Assembly: GCA_013400115.1 (NCBI GenBank)
Contig: VXBP01003674.1
Coordinates: forward strand, 1-64,000
Direction: 5' to 3'
Length of the DNA: 64,000 nt
Source: Rhinopomastus cyanomelas
Taxonomy: Eukaryota; Chordata; Aves; Bucerotiformes; Rhinopomastidae
Made by a program: the position numbers and the translations under genes. How positions within the stretch are numbered: the stretch's first letter is position 1; each line of letters begins with the position of its first letter. Under the pieces are notes generated by a model. It was given only the letters and a program-made list of their open reading frames with translations, was not told the origin of the DNA and made no database searches. Below, in pieces: positions 34,207 through 45,147 of this stretch.

Positions 34207-34484
34207 TAGGATGCTGTATATTTTTGCAGTTGTTTATCCCCTATGATACAGGAGTGTTGACATAGGCTCTGCATATTAAGAATAATTTTAATAGAAAGAC
34301 TTAGCAAAATCTATATCCTTTCCTTTCTCCTGAGAGTACACAAGTTAAACCTAAACTTGAAATTAGAATTATGTCACAGTTGTAACCAAAATAAAGAGAA
34401 ATAAAAGGTCAAATAAATTGCTAGGATGAAATGCAGTGCATGACTCCCTGTTTTCTCAACAAGTTAGCCAGTCTTCCCACTGGG

Positions 34485-34520
34485 TAAAATAACTCCCTGG
34501 TAAAATAACTCCCTGGTAAA
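34485..34520 (+). repeat. 16-bp tandem repeat, 2.25 copies
   Basis: The unit TAAAATAACTCCCTGG occurs at 34485-34500 and 34501-34516, exact, followed by TAAA. Confidence 0.9.
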
Positions 34521-35927
34521 GGGCCCCTTTGGTGACCAGGTACCTCTTGCGTCCTCAGCTGAGATGAGGTGGTAGAAAAGTAATGAAAGGGCTTTGTGCA
34601 GGAACTGGAGCAAACTGCAGCCAGCAGTATGACCCAGTGTTACGCCGTGATGGATCCAAGCATGTATTTACCCAACTAGTTACAAGCAGGAGACAGGGCA
34701 GGGCTCCCACATTTCCATCTCCAGTCACCAGAAATGCTTGTAGTTCAGAAACAAAGGGGCAGGCAGCCGGCAGAGCAAATTGTGTCTTTTCTAGCCCACT
34801 CCTTCCTGCAGAGTCCTGTGGCTGCTCCGCCACCACAGACCCAGGCTTGCTGCTAGCACATGACCAAAACAACCTGGGGCCGACCACAGCATCCCCAAGC
34901 AGGGGCTGCTTGCACATCCCATCCATAGAACAGGCAGTGGCCAATATTTTGGTCGTGGGCTAGCTGCATGTCCAGGAGTGAGAATGATGTGATGGTTGTG
35001 TCCTGAGAGCCTTGCGTAGACTTGCTGGCTGCTAAAGCATGGACACACGTGCTGTTCAGGATTGCTGAAAACCAGGGTGAGAAATGCAGCTAAAAATAAT
35101 TGTAATTCTTTTCCATGTTTACTTTATGGTCTTGGATGAAAATGAAACTTGAAATAACATTTGCTTTCACCATGAGCACAAATTTGAGGGGAAAAAACCT
35201 ATATGCAGTGACTTATACAGAGCTTTTCAAATGAATACAAGTGTATGCTTTGTTTTCAGTGTTATAGCCAACAAAATGTAAACTGTAAAGGTATTTTTCC
35301 ACAAGACTTGAACTTGTTTATAGAAACCTGTTTTTAGTGTCCCAAGGTATGTTAAGGCTCATCCAGATCCAGTATAAATAAGACTTGTTTGAATGATGTC
35401 CACTTGATATGAGCTTGTCTAATAGATTGTTGAAGTGAGTCATTGGTAAGATTTTGCTCCTGCTAACATCATCATTCTTTGTGCTGCTCATATCCAAATC
35501 AACGATGCAGTTTTTCAGTTTCTGTGTGTAAATAGTAAAGAAAAAAGTATTAAGTTCTATAATCTCTCTGTTACCTCTATAGTTTTTAAACATTAAAATT
35601 GTGATCTAAACTATTGCTTGTCTCTGCCTGCTTCTTGAAGACTGCCCAAGTGATTGCTGGTCTCTCTCAGGGCCAAGACAGGCACTTTAGCTTTAAGAGC
35701 TACTGTTAGAGTCAGGTTTGAATTCAGATACCAAACTGATGCCTAGAGTGGCTAAACCCCTGCCAGACCTCTGTTACCTAAGCAAAGGCCCTTTGTAGAT
35801 GGATGAAGAGGCTACCCAAAGACTAAGGTCTTAAGGATTCTCAGCTAGATCTGCCAAAGTGTGTCTCTCAAAGCCTTAGGAGTTCTGGAAAATGCTAACT
35901 TTTTTACTGGTGACCACTAATTTTACT

Positions 35928-35998
35928 AGCACATGGCACACCTCAGCCTTGCCATGGCTCACCACTTGAGAAACATCATGTTATTGGGATTCTTGGAA
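35928..35998 (+). repeat. Dispersed repeat copy B (unnamed), pairs with 36993-37066
   Basis: CACCTCAGCC, GCCATGGCTCA, GAAACATCATGT and GGTTCTTGGAA-like words recur in the same order about 1065 bp downstream. Roughly 85% identical by eye over about 66 bp. Confidence 0.65.
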
Positions 35999-36992
35999 CC
36001 ACTTACAAAAAGACCTTTTGGCTAGAGGGCTAGCCACACAACTGAAGAGCTTACTTGACTGAACAGGATGAGTACAACTCCCCTCCACAGGAGAAATGAT
36101 AGGATGATTTACATATCAAAAGATCCTTGGCAAGTATTTGCCCTGCCCCCAAGCCCAAGAAAATACCTCAAAGCACAGAGGTATAAGCTTGTGCACTGAA
36201 CTGCCAAGCCTCACCTTGAAAGATAGGAACACGGGTTGTGGAGCAGAGGAATGAGGACACATTTGTCATCTTCTGCAGTGCAGTCTGACAGCTTCACCTG
36301 AGGGTCACTTCAAACCACACAAACAAGGGGAAGAGCAGTAAAGTCCTCTAAAGCCACACACTTCTACCTTTGGTTTCTCATGGTCCTGAATCTGCAGTGT
36401 CAGCCAGATTTCTGAGTTCATCTGAGCAGTCCCTAGCTGGGATGTTAAAAAAGGAAATCACTATTTCCTAGGGGAAGGGATGCACCTCTGTGGGAAGAGG
36501 TTCTGTTAGGACTTAAATTCATGTGAAAATGCAGGTAGTCTTCAGAAGGGCAAATCAAGGCCACTGTTCAGATGCCTCATTCACCCAGAGCTAGAAATAA
36601 GTAGCCAGGACAACTTTAAGAATTGTGGAAAAAATGGAGACGACAGGAACAGGGACAAGTGACAAGTCTATTTCCAAGCCTTTCTCACCACACATCCACC
36701 CAAAGCTGAAGAGGGGCTTTGCTTCTTACACCCTGTTCTGCTCAACCTCATGCAGGACAGCCGCATCATTCACCTTGCAGTGGGCAATCTCTGGCTGGAA
36801 CACTGACAAGATTCTTAATACAGATCACAAAGTGGTTGGACAGTCTGCAGGCAGCTTGTCCTCTGTGGTTTGGCGCTACCAAGCGCCATATACTTCTCTT
36901 TCCACTCACAGTTAGAGAAAACAGAGACTCCTACAGCTGTTGGTGCTACACTGTGAAACGCCACGGTGCTGCCAAGGGACAGTGCTGCGGGC

Positions 36993-37066
36993 TTAGCACG
37001 CCTCAGCCTGGCCATGGCTCAGCATCTCAGAAACATCATGTCATGGGGGTTCTTGGAAACACGTGC
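36993..37066 (+). repeat. Dispersed repeat copy B' (unnamed), pairs with 35928-35998
   Basis: Partner of the copy at 35928-35998 in the same orientation. Flanks do not align obviously, so this is either an old tandem duplication or two insertions of one element. Confidence 0.65.
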
Positions 37067-37469
37067 CGTTTGGCCAAGGCTTGGACAATAGGGCTAGGAA
37101 AGTAAACTGTGATGAGCTGGGGCAGCACAGGCCAGCCCTGGCTGAGTCAGTCTGCAGAGCAGAGCTTCCTTGTGAGGCTGGTGGTGGTGCCTGGCCAACT
37201 GCTGCTGCCTTTGAGTTCCCTGTACTGTGGGCCCACAGAGACTGCTGCCCTGGAAAAACAGAGGGAAGTGTATCGTCAGCAGGAGTCAGACTGTAATGTG
37301 GAGACAAAGACCACATGACATGATATCCACAGCAGATATCTGGCTTAGCATCTCAGGACCTTTTCCCAGAGGTAACCAAGTGTCCCTCTTGCCTGTGACA
37401 TCCTATCAGGAGAATGTTTGCCAAGCGGTCAGCAAAGCACTGACGCTTTGCTTGATGCGTTGCTTTGCC

Positions 37470-37538
37470 GTAAGGTCATTGGTGCTTTCCTGTGGCTGGC
37501 CTCAGACTCTTGCCTGTGGTGCTGCAGGTCAACAGCTC
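37470..37538 (+). repeat. Dispersed repeat copy A' (unnamed), pairs with 31676-31741
   Basis: See the partner at 31676-31741. The two differ at scattered single positions over about 65 bp and diverge after CAGGTCAACAG. Confidence 0.6.
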
Positions 37539-40500
37539 CTAGCTAAGAGCTTAACTCTTGCCAGCTACAAAAAGCTGCTGGAATTCACCTACTTTCTGGT
37601 AGTGATCATTACCTCAGACTACATGCTTGCCCATGACATGCTCCGGTGAGCTCTTCCTTCCCGAGCGTCTGTTGGGACCAGTGCTCAGGTGGGTTCCTCA
37701 AGGCAATTCTTGCCAAACCACGCTGTTCTCCCAGCAATGCTCACTTCACATAAGATGTGCAGCAGGTGGACCACCCCCTTCTTGCCCTTTACAGACCTAT
37801 CCCACATCCCAGACAAATGTTCTTAGGAAGGGTCTGCTCAACAATTCTCCTTGCACAGCACTGAATGGCAACAACCCTTTCACAGAGGTGTTTGATAGAA
37901 ATTAGAGAGGTGAAAACCAAGTAGCAGATGCAGGAGCATTCATGGCTCATCCACGAGTTCACAAGCAGCCAATGAGGATGACAAGGAGAGGGTGTGTTGG
38001 CCGCACATCTACCCAGCCACTGGGACCAGCCCTCTGGAGCTGCTGGGTGTGCAGTCTGCCGCAGAAATGCAGCGAGCACAGGGCTCAGCAGAACCACGCA
38101 CGAGCTGAGCGCATTGAGGATTCAAAAAGCAGCTGTTCTACCCTGGGTAATTATTAGGGAGCCTGGGGAAGTTACGTGCCTAGGTATTGGGAAGTGTTAT
38201 GATAACTAAGGAACTCGTGAAGAGGGTGGAGAAATTTTTACGACGTGAGATCAGATTAATGACCTGTACTACAGCTGCAGTAAAAACAGCAGCATACAGA
38301 TGCTACAACATTAGCAGAACACATTTCTTCAAACCATAACCAAAGCCTGTAATTTACTAGGATGTTCGAAAGGAAAAGAAAAAAGAAGAAAATTATATGT
38401 TCACTGACAAAGCCAGTTCTTGCAGACTCTGATGTCTCCTCAAGCTTGGCGCAGGCACGGTTCCCACTAGTATTTCTTACATGAAAGCTGCATCTCCTAT
38501 TAATTTTCAGACACCGTTTGTAGACAATCAGAGAAGTACCAGATGCCGGAGAAACAACTTCTCTGGCATAACAAGGAATTATGTATCTCTTGCAATTAGA
38601 TCATCATAAAACAAAAGGAAAACAGGCATCAGCCTGCCATTCTGGCATCCAAGTGGCACTTAAACAAGCACAGTCTCTGTTGCTACTGCTGGCAGGCCTC
38701 CAGCAGCACTTTGAAAAGGCAGAGTGGCCTCCCTGGTAAACTGATAAACAATCTTGTTGAGCAACAGGCACAGGAACATTCAAGCCTTTGTTAAATTCTG
38801 ACTTGAGCAGAGCACTAATTGGCATCTTTCCGGGCAGAACAAACGGGGTCATCTTCTCCGCTTCCCAGAGGCGGATTATTTTAACCAGAATCCAGAGTCC
38901 CTGCAGCCAGTGGAGTAAAACCCAGGAATGTGGGCATGAATCGATGCAGAAGTTGTTTTGGGGGTTTTTTAAGAGTTCTAGTAGTGAGACAATCGAATTT
39001 GGCTGATGAAAAAGCCTGACTGAGTCCTAGCTTTACCAAGGTCTTACACCCACACTTGGGATGACTACCAAAGCAGATGCTTCATCTTCACAGAGGATGC
39101 TGATTCCCTAGAGTAAAATGTGATCACTGACGGTGTCATTTAGGGCAGAAGTTCTCACCTCTGCTCTGGGCCAAGGAATGAAGAATGGCCTGAAGTCTTT
39201 CATACAGAGCTGCCGGTGCCTGCCAAGAGGCACTTTCTAGGGAGCAGGAGGTGTGCTCGGGCACGTGCCACACAATTATCTTCCTTTGACTAGCGCTCCA
39301 GCATGACCCCATGTGCTCCAGATCACACCAAAGCAACTCCAGCTCTTGGAGGAAGGAGGAGATGTCTCCTAATGGCTCACCAGAGCATGAGCCCACCAAA
39401 CTCATGCAGTTTGTAAACCCCATGCTGGCAGCTAAAGCTCTGAGCAAATGGAGTGGTTCTACAGCACACCAGGCAAAGACATCACCAACACCTTGATATC
39501 TCTAGGGACAATTCACCTTCCTGAAAGGGAGAAGGATAATAAATCAGTTTGTTCAAGAAAGAACACATCTATATTTACATCACAACCCTCTACTAAGCAG
39601 AAGACACCCCCGCTCCTGTGGACTGCAGAAATAACTCAGCCTTCCTCTGAAGGCACCTGACTGCCACTCTGAGGCCTCAGGGCAGTTGACTAAAATTGGA
39701 AAGTTTTGGGGTAGTCTTTTTTTTTTGTATTTACAAACAGTCCAGATGCCAGGAAACAAAACAGGTCAAAACCAGCATGCAGAAACCAGCCCTTGCAACG
39801 TGCTGTTTGCCTGCCCACTTACCTCTGAGGAAACACTGTGGTTAGCACAGCTGAGCAATGAAAACAGCACCCAGCAAGAGCAGGATTCACTGAAAATGGC
39901 TCTGAGAGGTGTCCTTCCCACAAGGAGGCAGACAGGACGAGGGCATTTACTCACAAGAGGAACATGCAGTGTTTCCAATCCCACTATTTCATTACAGGTG
40001 CTGACTGGGTGTACATCCACACGTGCCCCAGCAAAGGCACTACTGTCCCAGCACGCAGCTGCTAATGCCTCTGCTCCCTTGCTGGACACGTTCTAACTTT
40101 GGGATGTTCTAGGGCTCAGAGTGGTAAAACAGATTTCATCTGCCCTTGCCATGGCTACCCTCAGAAAGTTTGCAATGCCAGGCACTTTCCAGGAAGATCT
40201 AGATGAGACAAAGGCAGAACCCCCACGGTTTAGTTACAAGAGACTGAACCAGCTATACAGCACCCACATACGAGTGCTGTGTATTTTTGAAGAATTAGCA
40301 ATTAATAGTTCACAGCGATGCCATTTAGAGTGACAATGAGCAAAGAAATCCATGAGCAAAGAAGTTTAGCTACAAAGGTCTCAGGCTGGTGCAGAGCTCG
40401 CTTCACAAATGCCAGCAGCAGTGACCACTCAGAGGCAGGAACACTACTGGGCAAGAAGGACAAGACCAATTTACACGGTTATTCTGAGGCAGTACCTTCA

Positions 40501-40662
40501 CAGACTTCCTGAGGTTCACAATCTGCTGTCAAATGCTCAAGGTCCACTGTGGACAGTAAAATTAGCCTTAGATTTACATAACCTGACAAAGTGTCTTTGA
40601 CTTTCACAATCTGAGGAACGGCCTTACTGAGTGTCTACTAAGATGCTAAACTACACATACAA

Positions 40663-40735
40663 CCATAGAACCATAGAATCATTAGGGATTGGAAGGGACC
40701 TTGAAAGATCATCTAGTTCAATCCCCCATTTAGGT
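40663..40735 (-). repeat. Young CR1 3' end joined to an older CR1
   Basis: CCATAGAACCATAGAATCAT, GGGATTGGAAGGGACCTTGA and GATCATCTAGTTCAATCCCC on the reverse strand. Its 5' truncation point abuts the tail of the older copy at 40736. Confidence 0.9.
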
Positions 40736-41145
40736 TAAAAAAGACCTTCCAGATTATTGAATCCAACCATTAACTATACCAAGCCCACTGCTAAACCATG
40801 ACCTTGAGCTCCATATCTACATGACTTCTAAACATGCCCAGCAACTCAACCACCTACGTGTTCCAATGCCTCACCATCCTTCCTGTTAAGAAGCTTTTCC
40901 TAATATCTGACCTAAATTTCCCCTGGCACAGCTCGAAGTCATTTCTTCTTATCCCATCATTGGTTACTTGCGAGAAGAGACCAGCACCCATGTCTCTACA
41001 ACCTCCTTTCAGGAAGATGTAGACAGCAATGAGGTCTCACCTCAGCCTCCTTTTCTTCAGATTAGACAGCTTTAGCTCCATCAGCTGCTCCTCAAAAGGC
41101 TTATTCTCTGGACCCTCTGCCCACCTTTTTGCCCTGTATGAATTG
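40736..41145 (-). repeat. Older CR1 LINE fragment
   Basis: AAAAAAGACCTTCCAGATTA, CCAACCATTAAC, GTTCCAATGCCTCACC, CGAGAAGAGACCAGCACCC, then CTCAGCCTCCTTTTCTTCAG and CTGCTCCTCAAAAGGC: reverse-strand CR1 in the standard order, with ORF2 heavily degraded. Confidence 0.88.
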
Positions 41146-44100
41146 CTTGGGAAGGATGAAGGGGATTACAGAAATGCTAATTATACCTCAAGCCTTTGGA
41201 TTCTTTTCTGCTGATACAGGATTTGTATTTTACTGTTTCCAACCTTGGTAAGACATGAAAATTTATCTACACCAACTCCTCAAAAGATGTGGAGAATCAA
41301 CAAAAAGCCAGGAAAAGAAACAGCAAAGGATGACAGTGTTTTGCTGCCAAGGAAAACACTTTAAGAAATTAAAACCATTGCAATGGAATTGTGGAAGCTC
41401 CGTGTCTCTTGCAGAAACCTTACTGCAAACCTTAACTGGGGGTAAAATACAACTAAAGACCAGCACAAGAGCAAAGCTCAGTGAAACCCCATCTAGTACA
41501 TGAAGCCCAAGCCGTGAGGAAGTAGCCAACATGGCAAGTCATGGCTATGAAGAACTGCACAGCTGGGCACCACAATCTTCTCTGTTATTGGGACACATTT
41601 CTAAGCTATGGCTTTAGCTGTTGTTGCTCTTTCTCCTCATCTCCAGTCAGCTGAGCAAAACCATCACTAGCTGTATGGTTTTTCCTTGTGGGCTACACAT
41701 GTAGACTAATCCCTGACACAATTTTGTCATTCACATCCGAGTCAAGAGGTCAATCTTCACAGCCACCAGCAGTTTAGCACTAAACCAACAGGCTCTGTAG
41801 AAGTGCTGCATGCCATAGAAACCACGTCTGCTCTCAACTCCAGTGAAACTGGGTCACCAGAAGGATTTCCTCCTGCACTGTTGTTTTATATCCGAACACA
41901 CAGAAACTGAAATGCTACTCCCAGTGCACGAGCTCCTGATGACCCATGGAACAAGTCCACCTCACCCAGCAAGGAACCAAAGGTAACCACAAGCCTCACT
42001 GAGACTCACAGCACTTTTCATGAGGTTAAGTCTGGGATAAGACAGGGAACTCAAATTTTGCTTCCACATCTGAGGTAAGTCACACCACAGCACCAGTGGC
42101 TGTGTCATTCAGCAGCCCAGCTCACACTGCATCTCACACGTAGCCTTAACCTGTCTGCCAGACAGATGGGTGACTGCTGCTTCTCCTGTTTCAAGTCGGC
42201 AGATGGTGCTTTTAGGACTGTCTTTCATCTCAGCTGCTTTACAAAGGGGTTTGGTAGACCCCGTAAAATGATGATCCAGCAAGCTGCACATCACCTGGGA
42301 AGCCTAGAATGAGAGAGAGGAAAAGGTTGAACACATAATCCTAATACTGGTTGAAGCAAGGAAAGACAGAGGGTCAGAAAACACTGTGTGGAAGTACAGT
42401 TCCATTGAGCCACGGTCTTGTTTTTAGTGATGTGCTACCTTCTCATCCTGGCATTTCATAAGTTTCTCAGGAGAGGGTGTCAAACTGCCTCCCCATGCAC
42501 AGCCAGTCATGACGGTGAAGTCTCTTCAGTGTCCCTGCAGTGAGGCACAAAATAAGCTGCAATGGAAGAAAGTGCCCACAAGAGACCCATCACCTCCCCA
42601 TCACCTACCAGGCAAGGAGACATTGACCAGAAGGTCTGTTTGTGTGCTGTCATGCATTTGAGAGCCTCAAGGATGGCAAGGGAGGAGGAGAAGGCAGGTT
42701 GGTGTATTTATAGCTCCCTCTTTAACACTTCTGCCCTTCTCTGCCTGACTCAGCCTCTGCCCTGCAGTTGGAATGTCAGTGTCAAAGCCTGAGCAATCTG
42801 AATGCACGTTGATCACCACCACGATAACACTGTGTGTAGTTTTGTTAGTTGTTATAACAACTCCAGAAACAGGCAGTGTTCACAGCCTTAAAATGTGCAT
42901 TTCCTCTGCCCTTGTATGGAAAGTTGTCTTCTTCTCAAGTTTTTATTAAGTTCTCAAGCATTTTCAGGGGTCTCCCTCTTCCCCTTGGCCAGATGGCATA
43001 GTCATGGCTGGATGCTTGTGGGAGCAGCTCAGACCTGAGGCTCCTTTCTCCATGCATTAGGATGACTTATTCCCTCACTCTCTGCCTGCCTGTTCTTAGG
43101 GGCTGGACAAGAAGGGCAGAGCTGGCTTCTTGGTTTCCAGCCAGGTTTCCATCCACAGAAGAACTAAAATAACTCATCCCATGTGCCAGACAAGCTGTAC
43201 CATGCCCAAACTCATGGTGTTGGTGCTGGGATGGGCCATCCCACCTGTCATCTACCCCATTTTATTCTTAACATAATTCTTCAGTCATTGTCCTTTTGAG
43301 GGACCACCAGCAGCTTGATTCCATTATGTTGAGAGAAAACAAAGCACAGGAACAATGTGCTCACACTCAGAGTCACCTTCACTGCCCCTTGGTGGGTACC
43401 AGGCCACTCTCTCCCTGTGGAGCCAGTGACCCACTCAAAGCCATAACCCAAGGGGCATCAGTGATGCTTCCATTCAGCTCCCATACTTGTGGCATCCTGT
43501 TATTACAACAGTGATAATGAAACACAGATCTCTGAAGCTTTCACAGCCCCTGTGTAATAACTGACAACGAACACAAACATCATTCTAACATCATCCAAGC
43601 AAATCCATAAGTTTCAGTCCTGCGTGGAAAGCATTGCAATAAATGATAAATTCTACATGAGTTTTCATACTCTTTCACAGAACAAACCTCATCAGAAGCA
43701 TCTTCACCCTAGCCTGGTTCAGTAGTGACACCCAGCCTGCTTCATAAATGCAGCAGAACTCAAAGCAATTAAAATCAGATCAGAGGGGGTTCACTGGACA
43801 CTCCTCTGCAGGGGGAACCACACTGGGTTGCCAGTTCCAAACGTGCACAAGTCAGAACATACGGCTTCCCTGCTGCACTGCTGTGGCAAATGACAACACA
43901 AAATCGATACCAGCCAGAAGACCAGCAGAAGATCTGCAAGCTCCATGAAGGAGCTGGCCCTCTACAGTTGTCTAAGCTGCACCTCCCGCAGTTTGCTACA
44001 ACATCCCTCGCTGGCGGAAGCAGATGAAACACTACACATTTATTATGCCGCTCTTCCACAGGATTCTTCTCAGCTCCATCTGTGCATTTTTATTCAGAAG

Positions 44101-44404
44101 AGGACCATATGGCCCCTGTGAGGTAGTTTATAAGCAATTGTGCAGTAGCAATCAAAACCAAAGTCTCTTGTTTACCTTCAGGAAGGCAGCTGAAAGCAGC
44201 TGAGTTCTGCAGGGTTTGGGATTATTTTCTCAGTGCCGCACAGAGATACGCAATGAAAAGTTAAACAGAAGCTGATTTCACGTGGCCTTCCTGATTGCAG
44301 TTGTTCTGCTGCTGCTGCAAAATGCCAGGTTTCCAATCAGAGCTAGTCAAAGAGAGATGAGGCAGTGAACAACACCACACCTTCACCCATGGTTTGCAGG
44401 CTGG
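41146..44404. other. Intergenic DNA without a recognisable gene
   Basis: 3.3 kb. No gene, RNA or named repeat recognised; open frames are under 100 codons and carry no motif. Confidence 0.7.
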
Positions 44405-44440
44405 GTTTAAGAGGGACAAGGATCTGCTGGAGAGGGTCCN
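44405..44440 (+). repeat. Short CR1-like piece ending at an ambiguous base
   Basis: GAGGGACAAGGATCTGCTGG and AGAGGGTCC are CR1 ORF2 words on the + strand. Base 44440 is N, so sequence quality is reduced here. Confidence 0.5.
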
Positions 44441-44486
44441 TCTGATGGGGCTGGATTAAGCTCTCGGTGAAGGATGGCTTAAGGAA

Positions 44487-45147
44487 TCATAGAATCATAG
44501 AACCGCTACAGACTGGAAGGGACCTTGAAAGATCATCTAGTCCAATCCCCCTGCAACAGCAGGATCACCCAGACCAAGTCACACAGGAACACATCCAGGC
44601 AGGTTNNNNNNNNNNNNNNNNNNNNNNNNNNNNNNNNNNNNNNNNNNNNNNNNNNNNNNNNNNNNNNNNNNNNNNNNNNNNNNNNNNNNNNNNNNNNNNN
44701 NNNNNNNNNNNNNNNNNNNNNNNNNNNNNNNNNNNNNNNNNNNNNNNNNNNNNNNNNNNNNNNNNNNNNNNNNNNNNNNNNNNNNNNNNNNNNNNNNNNN
44801 NNNNNNNNNNGTCTTCTCTTCTCCCAGCTAAAGAGACCCAGCTCCCTCAGCCTCTCCTCATAAGGGAGGTGCTCCACCTCCTTCATCATCCTTGTTGCCC
44901 TGAGCTGAACTCTCTCCAGCAGCTCCACATCCCTCTTGAACCGAGGAGCCCAGAACTGGACACAACACTCCAGATGTGGCCTCACCAGGGCAGAGCAGAC
45001 GGGGAGAAGAACCTCTCTTGATCTGCTAACCACCCCCCTTCTGATCCACCCCAGGATGCTGTTGGCCCTCCTGGCCACAAGAGCACATTGCTGGCTCATA
45101 GTCATCCTGCTGTGCACCTGGACCCCCAGGTCTCTTTCTCCTTAACT
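44487..45147 (-). repeat. Young CR1 LINE with open ORF2 3' end, interrupted by an assembly gap
   Basis: Tail ATCATAGAATCATAGAACCG, then GATCATCTAGTCCAATCCCC and the inverted ORF2 end (CDLV stop). After the gap, reverse-strand translation reads MSQQCALVARRANSILG, VVSRSREVLLPVCSALVRPH and LPYEERLRELGLFSWEKR without a stop, the C-terminal part of CR1 reverse transcriptase. Continuous in frame on both sides of the gap if the gap length is right. The best preserved CR1 in the window. Confidence 0.93.
44606..44810. other. Assembly gap (205 N)
   Basis: Unresolved bases inside the CR1 copy. The length may be an estimate. Confidence 1.

Larger units (their letters stand above)
29418..34230 (+). other. 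SLC38A1: Probable long 3' UTR of SLC38A1
   Basis: Human SLC38A1 mRNA is known for a several-kilobase 3' UTR, and no other gene is recognisable here. Candidate AATAAA signals lie at 33257, 33341 and 34201. The region has a short GT run near 30076 and one CR1 tail at 31480-31556. The extent is inferred; RNA-seq or 3'-end reads would settle it. Later signals at 34390 (AATAAA) and 35592 (ATTAAA) are alternatives. Confidence 0.6.
34231..40662. other. Intergenic DNA without a recognisable gene
   Basis: Apart from the short repeats listed, this 6.4 kb shows only unrecognised open frames of at most about 140 codons on both strands (for example 37227-37649 and 39686-40096), none with a known motif. 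A run of 11 T occurs near 39720. The start of the region may still belong to longer SLC38A1 3' UTR forms. Confidence 0.65.

Noticed and set aside
37227..37649. 140-codon + strand open frame
   Set aside because: Contains part of the dispersed repeat at 37470-37538 and shows no protein-like motif or splice context.
44487..45147. Reverse-strand open frame read as a possible host gene
   Set aside because: Sequence is the C-terminal part of CR1 ORF2; annotated as a repeat.
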